DNA from: Cryptomeria japonica
Lineage: Eukaryota > Streptophyta > Pinopsida > Cupressales > Cupressaceae
Assembly: GCF_030272615.1 (NCBI RefSeq)
Contig: NC_081407.1
Coordinates: 138,452,897 to 138,516,896, forward strand
Direction: 5' to 3'
DNA length: 64,000 nt
The position numbers were made by a program, and so were the translations under genes. The notes beneath the pieces were generated by a model. The model had not been told where the DNA came from, ran no database searches, and saw nothing but the letters and a program-made list of their open reading frames with translations. Numbering within the stretch: the first letter of the stretch is position 1; each line of letters starts with the position of its first letter. Positions 11,669 through 21,789 of this stretch are shown one piece after another.

Positions 11669-12427
11669 TTAAATTTTGCTCACCCATTTTTGTTGCCCAT
11701 CATTAAGATCCTTTTGGCTCAAGAAGAAGCGTAGACTGTTATGATCAGTTTTCACACCAAACCTCCCACAGACAAGGTATTGGCAAAATTTGGCCAAGGC
11801 GTGCATTATGGCTAGCATTTCTTTGTCATAGATAGAATAGTGTCTTCCTGCGTCGGTAAGTTTACGGCTCTCAAAAGCTATGGGGTGTTTCTTTTGCATG
11901 AGTACGGCCCCAATTCCCTCCCCTGATGCATCACATTGTAGTTCAAAAGGTATAGAGAAGTCGGGGATGGCTAAAACTGGACAAGTGCTCATGGTTATTT
12001 TAAGTTGTTCAAAGGCCTGTTGCGCCTGGTCATTCCACGCGAAAGCCCCTTTCTTAGTTAGATCGGTAAGGGGTGCCGCAATCTTGGAGAACCCTTTTAC
12101 AAAACGTCTATAGTAGCTGCATAGCCCCACAAATCCCCTTAATTGTGTTAAGGTTCTAGGGGTGGGCCATTCCTTGATGGCTTTGATCTTTTCTTCATCC
12201 ACACTTACTCCGGCCTCACTAATTTTGTGTCCTAGGTAGATGATTTCTCTCATCCCAAATTCACACTTGGAGGCTTTAGCATATAATGATTCAGACTCAA
12301 GAATATTTAATACCTCTTCGATGTGCAGGAGATGTTCTTCCCATGTCTTGCTGTAAATGAGTATATCATCAAAGAATATTAGAAGAAATTTCCTCAACTG
12401 TTGCCTAAATGTATGATTCATGCATGA
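11669..12427 (-). pseudogene. Ty3/gypsy reverse transcriptase (second half) and RNase H
   Basis: This continues the frame of the preceding segment after its stop. The polymerase active-site motif is FFDDILIYS. RNase H shows the CDASGEGIGAVL and YDKEMLAI motifs, and TDHNSL follows. Two stops (TAA and TAG) lie close together at the end, between KWVSKI and DFDIEYVKG, and separate it from the integrase. Confidence 0.9.
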
Positions 12428-13888
12428 CTAAAAGGTGGTCGGGGTGTTAGTGAGACCAAATGGCAGAACCAAAAACTCGAAATGTCCATAGTGACATCTA
12501 AATGCTGTTTTGGGAATATCCTCTTCCCTCATTCTAATCTGATGATATCCTGACCTTAGATCGATTTTAGAGAGATATTTTGCTCCATGGAGTTCATCCA
12601 TTAGTTCATCAATTCTTGGAAAAGGGTATCTGTTTTTTATAGTCTTTTTATTCAAGGCCCAGTAATCTATGCACATTCTCATCGTCCCGTCTTTCTTCTT
12701 GACCAATACTACTGATGAAGCAAAAGGGTTGCTGCTTGGTTGGATGTGTCCCATTTCTAATAATTCTTTTATGGTTTTTTCAAACTCCTCTTTGAATTTG
12801 TGGGGGTGGCAGTAAGGAGTGGTAATGATAGGTTTTGCTCCTTCTAGTTCAATGGAATGCTCAAATCCCCTTTTTGGGGGTAAACCCGAAGGAATGTCCT
12901 CGAAGACTTTTTTGTGTCTCCTAAGGATGGGTTGTATATCATTCTGAATGATTTGACCTTCGGTTGGAGATTTATCCAAGACCATACATTGGGCGACCCA
13001 CTCTCCTTGATCATGTCTAAGGATTTTCTCCATTTTATTGCATGATACTATCTTTGGAGAGCCGTCGGGAATTCCCTTTAATGTTATCTCTCTCCCTTCA
13101 TGTTGGAAGCATATCTCCCGATTTGGATTATCTATGGTGAATTGTCCCAATGAGTTTATCCATGGCATCCCCAAAATGATGTCATTCTCTAGGTTTACCA
13201 CAAAGAAGTTCCTTGTAATTGTATGTCCCCCCAGGGTGACTTCCAATTGAGGTATAACTTTAGTGCACCTGTCTATGACTCTGTTGCCCATGATTACTTC
13301 AAACCCTCCAAACTCTTGAGCTTTTAACCTTCTTTTTGCTGCTAAGTGTTTGCTAATGAAGTCATGTGAGGCTCCTGTGTCCACTAATGCGATTACTTTT
13401 TGTCCCTTGATAGTCCCTTTGAGTTTGAAGCATCTATTCTCACTTCCTTGAGTGATGACTGCCAAGGTACTTGGTTTATTATTTTCAAATCTGACTCTTT
13501 TATAGGGTCTTTCCTCATCCCGTATTTCTTCTGTGTTATTTAACTGTCCTTTTTTACATTCATGGCCTCTCCCCCATGGGGCCTTGCATTTGAAACATAA
13601 CCCTTTTTCCACCAATTCATCTCTCTCCTTACATTGGTGATTCAAACTCCAAGGTTTATTGCACAAGCGGCAAGGCTTTTCCCAGCGGTCCCTCTGGGGC
13701 CCCTCATTCCTATGTGGTGTTTTGGTTGAGGTATTCTTGGCAGCACTAAATTCGACCATCCTAGTTTTCTTGATGGCTTCTCCTAAGTTTTGTGGTTCCA
13801 GGGGTTTTACAAAATTCTTAATAGAGTCTTTTAGGCCTTCTAAGAACATGTAGGTAAGCCTTTTCTGGGATAGGTCGGGGACCATTAC
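12428..13888 (-). pseudogene. Ty3/gypsy gag C-terminus, protease and start of reverse transcriptase
   Basis: This open stretch of about 487 codons has no convincing start, since its 5' end is truncated. It carries two CX2C..H.C zinc-binding motifs (residues 75-88, [14 protein letters not shown], and 100-113, [14 protein letters not shown]). The aspartic protease motif ALVDTGAS is near residue 172. Reverse transcriptase begins with the CIDYWALN block, where W replaces the usual R. It ends at [10 protein letters not shown] with TAG at 12428-12430, where the family normally has a glutamine codon. A C-to-T change explains this and the same frame continues beyond it. Confidence 0.9.
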
Positions 13889-14231
13889 TGACAATCAATT
13901 ACCAAATACAACTCCCAAGATAAATAAAATGATAAATATGAAATCATTCCCACATAACGAAAAATGCTAATATAATATAATCCACAAAATAACATTAAAA
14001 TATGAGACCCACAATATAACCCACACAATTAATCGCTCGCACTTACGATTATACATTTTAATTTATTTATTACTTACCACAACCATATAACATCAAACTA
14101 TTAATGAAATTAAATAAAATACAATATTCATAAAACCACACAAAACCTAACCAGACGACTCTAGCCAAGAACACTGAAACTCACACAGAACACTGACTAG
14201 GGTTAAGATGTAGTAGGGCCTAATGTCACCT
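13889..14231. other. AT-rich DNA between the truncated chromovirus and the non-autonomous element
   Basis: I see no gene here. With 18501 onward it formed one continuous target before the insertion at 14237. Confidence 0.4.
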
Positions 14232-14236
14232 CTGAT

Positions 14237-15663
14237 TGTCATGTCCCCTCGTTGATCATTATATATATATATATATATATATGTCCCAGATGAAACAATT
14301 ATTTTATTAATTAATAATAATTATCAACGAATGATTATTTGAAATTTATTTATTATTAAATATTATTATTTAATTAATGTTTATTAATATTTACTACTAA
14401 AATAAAATAAATTAATATTATAGTTTACATATTTTGCACACCAAACAGATACGTACACAAGTATGGATATATAAACATAATTTATATATTTGAAATTATA
14501 AATATATAACTTATGTATTACTAATTGATGTTATACTCCCTTTACTTATCGGGAGGTCTTATTTCTCATCGTCTCTATACAAGAGACGTATCCTTTCTTT
14601 GGAACCAGCAGTGAATCCGACGTGACCCTTTGGGGAAAGGGTGTGACTAGTCAAAGAGGAATTAAAGGAGAGTCAAAAAAAGGCATCGGGAGGGGTATAT
14701 GGATCAGATGATGGAGACAAGAAAAAAAGAAACTAGGGAATGGCATGAACAATCGGGAATATATGGAAACAATAATCAGATCAGAATCGGGGGGCTATTA
14801 TTAAGTTACAGGCAGTAACATCCTTGTTCGTGGTGATATGCATAGGGTCGTGTTTAATATGTATGCTTAATATAAGAAGCCTGATAATGTTCTTATGCAG
14901 AATTTAATAAATAAAATACTAATAAATTATAATAAAATACTGATAATAATATAGTAAATATAATATTGATAATAGTATAATAATTATTATTATTATAATA
15001 TTGACTGAGAAATGCTCTACAGATGAATATAATAATAATAATAGTATATATATATAAAATAATGTTTTAATCAGACAAATATATATTAGAATATAAATAA
15101 GAAGAATTCTTAAAGTGAATATCAGGTAAATAACAATATTAGATTGTAAATCAGAAAGAGCTCCTAAGGTAATAAACAGTACGATTAATATGTTTATATA
15201 AAACAATTGTGACTATTGTCATTGTTTAAGAAGTTGGGAATTGAGATGTTTCCAAAAAGGGGCAGTCTAAATCCAGAGAATACAAGGATTCCCAACATAG
15301 GGTGGGGATCAGCATCCCGAGAACCTTGAGGGACAGGGTCCCAAGATAGGGTAAGGGCTTGGATCTGTAAACTTTGAGTGAACCTATTGTACTTGGTATC
15401 TAAGCGCTTTGGTAACATTCACATCCTCATCTTCCTTAAAACTGAAGTAGTAACAAAATTTGACACTTGCGTTAAGAATTATGGATGTATGATAGATGAG
15501 CAAGTTACTTATTAATAAATTAATTGATTGAACTATGGAATATCACTGATTTGATTCATGTTAAGATATTATTGTCTCCTAATTGATTTAGTTTAGGTCA
15601 TAAGTATGTTTAGATAGATTAGTTATGGTTAAAACAGGCCTAAACCTAGTAGGGGACATTACA
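14237..15663 (+). repeat. 5' LTR of the non-autonomous element (1427 bp)
   Basis: It begins TGTCATGTCCCC and ends GGGGACATTACA, so the termini are inverted repeats. It is very AT-rich in the middle, with a TA run at about 14262-14281. Against the 3' LTR, hand alignment of about 550 shared bases from 15100 onward shows roughly 27 substitutions, about 5 percent. Confidence 0.9.
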
Positions 15664-15665
15664 AG

Positions 15666-15677
15666 TGGTATCAGAGT
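15666..15677 (+). other. Primer-binding site, initiator tRNA-Met type
   Basis: TGGTATCAGAGT starts two bases after the LTR end and differs from the common plant site TGGTATCAGAGC at the last base. Confidence 0.88.
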
Positions 15678-17862
15678 ATAATCCTGCCATCCTGTGGGAC
15701 AAAGCTACAACATTGCTCTTTAATATTTGTGTACTTTCCAAATGAATATTTTATTTTTTATAAGTATGTGCTTCCTACCTTGTGAATATTTGTGATTACT
15801 AAATTTATTCGTGTATGTTCATTACTTGGCGGGTATTCATAGGTGTATGGCTCATGTATATGCTTCATGTTCTATGTGTATTTATGTATATGCTTCTTGC
15901 TTTAAAGTCTATTTATGATAATGTATGCCTTGCTCGTATTTATGTGATTTACATGTATACTTCATATTACATGTGTATTCATTTGAATGCTTCTTGTCCT
16001 AAGTAAATAATTGACAATGCAATTTGAATAATGCCATATTAAATTAAATTTTAACCCATAGATTGAAATGACCTGATTCTTTGCCTTTCTCTAATACTTA
16101 CAAAGATAGGGAGTGTGTGGGGGAAAGGCGGAGTAAATCGGTCACATGGCAAAAATGTCCCAAGACGGGTAGCAAACCTTGAGGGAGTCGCATGTAGACT
16201 GTCATGCACCCTTTGCACAGTAAATCTTCCATCTTATAAGGTTTAGCAAAATAGGGAAGAGGAGTCTCATGCAATCTATGGGAAGTAAATGATACAACAA
16301 ATTAATATTATTATATGGGGTTCTATTTTTGATTGATCTAGAATAGTCCCAAAGATATGAATTGGTTGGCAAACATGGATCAATCCAATGTGCTTTAAAC
16401 TGCATGCTTACTCTTAAGTGTACTCTTCATATGTGTACTTTTGTTTGCCTCACACTTGTTTACTCCATGAGGACATTTCTCATGCTTGATGTATTCATTG
16501 CCTCATACCTGACATAGTACTTCATGCCTTACGTGCATTTATGGTTCATGACTTGCAGCTATTCAATGGGCAATTGTTTCATATACTTTAAAAATATATG
16601 TATGCCTTGTGTCTTTATGTGTGCCTCATATGTGTCTTCAGCATGTTCACCTTTCTTATATATGCTTTGTACCCTACATATATCTGTGTATTGCTTCAGG
16701 CCTTACATGTCTTATGTGCATACTTCATGCCTCAATGCATTAGTATATTACCTTGTATTTTATGTGAATGCTCCATGCCTTATGTATATTACTTCATGTT
16801 ATTTCATACTTTGTGTATATACTATGGATTTGTACTACATGTCTGATATGTATTTAATTGAATTGCTTCATGCTTTAAGTGTATTTGTGTGCCTTATGTA
16901 TGTTTCTCTTAAATGTATATACACTTCGTAATTTGTGGATAATTATGTGTTTACTGTGTCTTCAATATGTTGCTCCATTGTATGTTTTATACGTGTACAT
17001 GTATTACTTGTATTGCATAGTCATGTGATTGCTCCATGTTTGTCACGTTTTCAGCATGACTGTCACACACACCTTCCTAGTGTATGCTTTATGTCTTGAA
17101 TATGCTTCGCATCGTGATTGATATGTTTTCAATGTGTCATTGAATATGCTTCCCATGTGCATTCTCTAAGTGTACCTATGCTTTACATGTGATTGCTTCC
17201 TATCTAGTGCATGCTTGTTCTACATAAGTACCTCTCTCATACCACATACACTCCATAAATATGCTTCGTGACTTAAGAGAATTTGTGTGCATGCTTCGCA
17301 CCTTATGTGCTTCACAACTTAAGTGGATCCATGCTTATGCACTATATGATTCGTGTGTTACATGTATTTTACTTGCATGATGCATGCCTGAATTGTATTG
17401 ACTTATATTACACATATGCTTCACACCTTGTGTATATTCATTTGTATACTCTATGTTTTACGTAGATGCGTCTTGCCTTATATGCTTTAGATTTACATCT
17501 TATGTATGACTCATGTCTTAAGTGTTCATGTGTATGCTTGATGTATTGGGTTTGTGCGTAGAGTGTTTACTCTGTATATGCATGCTTTACGCTTTAGATC
17601 TTACGTGTATTTGTGATTATTGTTACATGCATTACTTATGTTTATGCTTCAAGACTCCCATGTATACTTCAAGCCTTGCATGCATTTAACATGACTTTAT
17701 GCCTCACGCTTTATTCCTTGTATGTATTCAGATTTCATGCCTCATGACCTTATATGTATTGTGTTTATACTTCATGTATGCTCATATATACATATGCATA
17801 CCTTGTATCGGGAAGTGCCTTAGTTTGAGAAACTTGTCAATTGCTTGAGGACAAGCAATTTT
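15678..17862 (+). repeat. Noncoding interior built of degenerate TGCTTCATGCCTTATGTGTAT-like units
   Basis: From about 15780, and most clearly from 16380 to 17800, the strand repeats variants of TATGCTTCATGCCTTA(T/C)GTGTAT roughly every 20-30 bases. Open frames such as 16524-16931 follow from the repeat's shortage of stops and resemble no protein. A stretch at about 16020-16380 is not repetitive. Confidence 0.75.
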
Positions 17863-17875
17863 GGGAAGGGCGGAC
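17863..17875 (+). other. Polypurine tract of the non-autonomous element
   Basis: GGGAAGGGCGGAC lies directly before the 3' LTR. The near-identical sequence serves the chromovirus at 55883-55900 on the other strand. Confidence 0.8.
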
Positions 17876-18495
17876 TACATTGTCCCATCCTTGATCGTTA
17901 TATATATATATATATCCTAGATGAAACAATTATTTTATTAATTAATAAGAATAATTCTTAAAGTGAATATCAGATAAATAACAATATTAGATTGTAAATC
18001 AGAAAGACCTCGTAAGGTAATAAACAGTAGGAATAATATGTTTATATAAATTTTTTGTGACTATTGTCATTGTTTAAGAATTTAGGAATTGAGATGTTTC
18101 CAAAAAGGGGTAGTCTAAATCCAGACAATACGAGAATTCCCAACATAGGGTGGGGATCAGCGTCCCAAGAACCTTGAGGGACAGGGTCCCAAGATAGGGT
18201 AAGGGCTTGGATCTGTAAACTTTGAGGGAACCTATTGTATTTGGTATCTAAGTGCTCCTCTTCTTCCTTAAAACTGAAGTAGTAACAAAATTTGACACTT
18301 GCGTTAAGAATTATGGATGTATGATAGATGAGCAAGTTACTTATTAATAAATTAATTGATTGAACTGTGGAATATCACTGATTTGATTCATGTTAAGATA
18401 TTAATGTTCCCTAATTGATTTAGGTTAGGTCATAAGTATGTTTAGATAGATAAGTTATGGTTAAAACAGGCCTAAACCTAGTAGGGGACATTACA
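17876..18495 (+). repeat. 3' LTR of the non-autonomous element, shortened to 620 bp
   Basis: It starts TACATTGTCCC and ends GGGGACATTACA. It lacks about 780 bases present in the 5' LTR (about 14317 to 15094). The join is at TTAATAAGAA, where both edges share AATAA-type sequence. Confidence 0.9.
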
Positions 18496-18500
18496 CTAAT

Positions 18501-18889
18501 CAACTACCGTTGGGTTTAAAGGCACGCTCATACCTGTGAAACCAAGTGAAGTAGATAGTACCTGCATCCTACATAACACTAAACGTCTATACACAACATA
18601 TATATAAACATAACAAGCAGGTGAAAAGAGAATCACAACATCACACCCCACTCATATATGAGTGATGTGACATCGTCCCTTTCACATCCACAACAATAAA
18701 ACATCATAGCAAAGATATAACATAATAAATGACATCAACATCATTCACATCTAATGTAACTGTTGTCATTTTATGACACCCTTGGTCCATCACTGAGAAC
18801 CGATCACAGATACGATCCATGGACCGGCACTCCCCCAGTTGATCAAGGAGAAAAGCAATGGAATTATGAAATGTGAAGTGTTGTCTCCT
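18501..18889. other. Unassigned DNA right of the non-autonomous element
   Basis: No gene is seen. It is the continuation of the target at 13889-14236, with CA-rich, AT-rich sequence. Confidence 0.35.
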
Positions 18890-19380
18890 CTAGAGGAAGT
18901 TCCCCGGAACTCCAGAACCCCGAGGTTTCAAGTTCCTTCCCTTGCCTTCTTCCCTTCCCCGGAACTCCAGAACCCTGAGGTTACGAAGTTCCTTCCCTTG
19001 TCTTCTTCCCTTCCTTGGAATTCCGAAACCCCGAGGTTCCGAAGTTGCTTTCCCTGTCTCTTCTTCTGTTCCTAGGAACTCTGGAACACCGAGGTTCCAA
19101 AGTTCCTTTCCATTGCTTCCCTTTCTCTCTAGTTCCTCAGAACTCCAAAGCCCCGTGGTTCCGAAGTTCCCTCCTTGTCTTTTTTTTCCCGTTCCCCGAA
19201 ACCCTGAGGTTCCGAAGTTCCTCCCTTTGCCTTCTCTTCTTTTCTTTCCCCGGAACCCCGAGGTTCCGAAGTTCCTTCCTTGCTGCCTTTTCCCTCTTCC
19301 CGGAACTCCGGAACCCTGAGGTTCCAAAATTCCTTCCTTAGTCTTGCCCACTTCGGGAACTCGAGTTTCCGAAGTCTTCT
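18890..19380. repeat. Minisatellite of about nine 55-bp units
   Basis: GAGGTT-type cores fall at 18922, 18977, 19033, 19091, 19155, 19206, 19260, 19318 and 19363. The unit is close to GGAACCCCGAGGTTCCGAAG followed by a TTCC/CTTCT-rich part, so each core is a GGAACC/GGTTCC foldback. Long open frames on both strands, including a 201-codon one on the minus strand, come from this repeat. Confidence 0.85.
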
Positions 19381-20262
19381 GACTTCCTTCCAGCTTGCAA
19401 CACTTCCGGATGGCGTGATCAACACTCAAAGCTTTAAGTCCTCCGACGACTCTTATGACTTGTGCACCTTCTTTTGTGGAGCTACAGGGGTACATTTAAT
19501 GATTTTTGCAGGATTTCCATCAAGAGAGGTATAGCGCCATGCTTATTGTGGTTACTTATGTCATGCCTACATGCTCTGACTTTGGAATGTCAGTCAATCC
19601 ACCTTCTAGAAGTGCCTTTCTTCTTAGGATTGCATTTTCAGGGTATGGTCAAGTTGTTTGCATGTACACAATGTCAGGTGCATGCACTTCCCTGCATTCC
19701 CTGACTAACATTTCCCTGCATACACAAGGGTCATGGTCTCTCTTATGCAACAAGTTTTCTATATAAGGTTGTTATGCCTCATTGTAAAGGGTTCTCTCCC
19801 TGTTGGCTTAAGCAATTCTATGCTTTTCACTTCTCTTAAAGACCTGTGTATTTTGCATTTCTGTAACTGTAAGTTTGGCCATTGGCCTTTGAATGAATCG
19901 AAGTCATCCTTCTCGCCTTACTTCAACTTATGAATGTTGTGTATGTGTTCTTGCCTTACTTCAACTTATGAATGTTGTGATAGCTTCGGTAAGATAAATG
20001 ATTGAATGAGAGATAAATGAAGTCTCTCATTCAATCATCTATCTCATCGATAGACTATAATAGACTTTACTTATTATTCCTTTGTTGTATCATCTGATAT
20101 TACTATTATAATTGCTCTCCTTATATATATGGTGCATTATCGGTTTTACCGATTATAATCATGCAAACTGATGTTAAATTTACAATCATGCTATCGTATT
20201 TCACAATCTGTGTTAATATATAAACATTGCAATCTAACAATAAATAGTAACCTTGATATCCC
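19381..20262 (+). other. LTR-like regulatory sequence with TATA box and a foldback
   Basis: CTATATAAGG at about 19759 is followed by CTCATTGTAAAGGGTTCTCTCCCTG, the pattern of an LTR promoter and start region. No LTR edges were found. CTTACTTCAACTTATGAATG occurs twice, about 37 bases apart, near 19918 and 19955. The structure at 19992-20044 is a 22-bp inverted repeat (AGATAAATGATTGAATGAGA and two more bases, then a 9-base loop) with one mismatch. Confidence 0.4.
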
Positions 20263-20354
20263 GATTAGTTATTGGGCTTCATTGTTAATGCCACCAATTA
20301 GTTATCGGGCTTCATTGTTAATGCCACCGATTAGTTATTGGACCTCATTGTTAT
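20263..20354. repeat. 33-bp tandem repeat, nearly three units
   Basis: Units GATTAGTTATTGGGCTTCAT followed by TGTTAATGCCACC start at 20263, 20296 and 20329. Confidence 0.85.
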
Positions 20355-20416
20355 GCATTAACACCAATTAATATCGGCATTAGATTGGTTACGTATTGCA
20401 AATGAAAAGGCATGAA

Positions 20417-20473
20417 CAAGTGGCATGTTGATCGGCCATGTCTAATAGACATGTCCGATCAAGGTGTCACTTG
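20417..20473. repeat. Foldback: 27-bp arms with 3-base loop
   Basis: CAAGTGGCATGTTGATCGGC and the following seven bases pair with 20447-20473 with four mismatches across the loop AAT. Confidence 0.75.
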
Positions 20474-21560
20474 ATCGTCCCTATTTTTATACATACCGAT
20501 CAATGATAAATGGAGAAGACATCAAAATTATTAATGCTCTATCTCCACCTGCAATACACAGAAAATAATTAATCACCAGAATAATTATATTGTGATAAAA
20601 ATTTACATTGAAATACAACAACATTATATATATATATATATACCTTGATCATTGAATTGGAATTTGAAAAACATTTACACATAGTAGAGATATATTGTAA
20701 TGCAATATATTCTTAGTTCAGCATGCTATCAGATAAATTCTGTTGTAATTCATCTTACATTTCAAAAATTCAGCTCCCCAATGGAATAAGGCACTGGATA
20801 TAGCTTGTCATAGTCTTTACTGTCAGTTTTGTGCTTCGTTCATCTATATTTGCTAAAAATTTGTTGATTATCAGAATATATTTTATTTCATGTATGTTAT
20901 TGTATGTTTTCTCCATCTCATGCTCTAATAGGTTGAGGATCACTAAAGAATTAGCCATTCTTGAGCATTCTCCCTTTTTGTTGAGCCTGTATATGAGATT
21001 ATCTGCTTTGTTTTAGTGCAATTTGTGAGTATGTTATAGAGATCATAAGTTCACTAAGGGATCACCCTCTCGGGTTTTGCAGAGCCCAAAGTGTAAAAGG
21101 ATCTATTGAATCCTTGTCAGTTGGTCCAAGCTCTAGAGGATTTTGATAGTTGGAGTTGGCTTCTCCATAGATATTTGAATAATCAACTTGGTTTCTACCT
21201 TTTGTAGTGTAAACCCTTTGGGGAACCAACAAAATGGCAACTTTGTTGAGGAAGTAATGCGTAATTGCAGTCAGTCATTTCATCCATTTGGGAAAATTGC
21301 ATTGAATTTTCATTGTGTTTCTATGATTTGACGGATGAGCTCGCGGTTTTGTGTTTTTGGTTTGTGTTTTCTATTGTAAAGGGTGTTTTGCATTTTGTGA
21401 GAAAGACTTTCTTATTTGTAAACAAGGTTTGCACTTTCAAGGATTACCAGATATTGTCTTATTTGGTATCCCAAGGTTATTTGGGTGACGACTTTGAAGT
21501 CTCTACGCCAGTGCGTGTATTTTTGAAGATTTCTAAAAATTCCTTGAAAGATTCTATCAC
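20474..21560. other. Unassigned intronic DNA
   Basis: It is AT-rich with a short TA run at about 20629. Frames at 20770-21016 and 21265-21663 match nothing I recognise. Confidence 0.3.
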
Positions 21561-21684
21561 AATGTCGTCGTACAGGTGCAAAATGAAACTACCAAATGAG
21601 TGCAACCTAAAATTGCCGTACACAATGTCATACAAGTGCAAAATGGAACTGTTGTATGGGTGAAACCTGAAACCGTTGTACAAG
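21561..21684. repeat. 62-bp tandem duplication
   Basis: Copies at 21561-21622 and 21623-21684 share AATGTC(GTCG/A)TACA(G/A)GTGCAAAATG and a downstream GTAC-containing part. Confidence 0.75.
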
Positions 21685-21789
21685 GAAGTTGGGAGTATGA
21701 GTTTCTTCATATATTTCTTGTGACATTGATTTTCATTCACAAGTATTTGTACGCTCCACATTACATATTCTACTCTTCGTACTGTTGGG

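Larger units (their letters stand above)
10144..13888 (-). mobile_element. Ty3/gypsy chromovirus, 5'-truncated and inactive
   Basis: Reading leftward, the remains run zinc-knuckle gag, protease, reverse transcriptase, RNase H, integrase, chromodomain, PPT, LTR. The gag N-terminus, PBS and 5' LTR are missing. Homology stops at about 13888, where unrelated AT-rich DNA begins. In-frame stops and one frameshift break the polyprotein. Confidence 0.92.
14237..18495 (+). mobile_element. Complete non-autonomous LTR retrotransposon (LARD-like) with both LTRs
   Basis: The element has 5' LTR, PBS, a noncoding interior of about 2.2 kb, PPT and 3' LTR. It is flanked by CTGAT (14232-14236) and CTAAT (18496-18500), a 5-bp duplication with one change. 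No gag or pol is present, so it must have used proteins of another element. The sequence before the PPT, TTGCTTGAGGACAAGCAATT, corresponds to the LEDKQF codons at the end of chromovirus pol in this window. This points to descent from such an element. Confidence 0.9.

Noticed and set aside
15666-15677. tRNA gene fragment
   Set aside because: Only the 12-base primer site complementary to tRNA is present; no cloverleaf follows.
16524-16931. 135-codon open frame rich in Cys, Tyr and Met
   Set aside because: It lies in the degenerate repeat interior of the non-autonomous element and follows from the repeat phrase.
18890-19495. 201-codon open frame on the minus strand
   Set aside because: It is translated minisatellite; the other strand is also open and no known domain is present.
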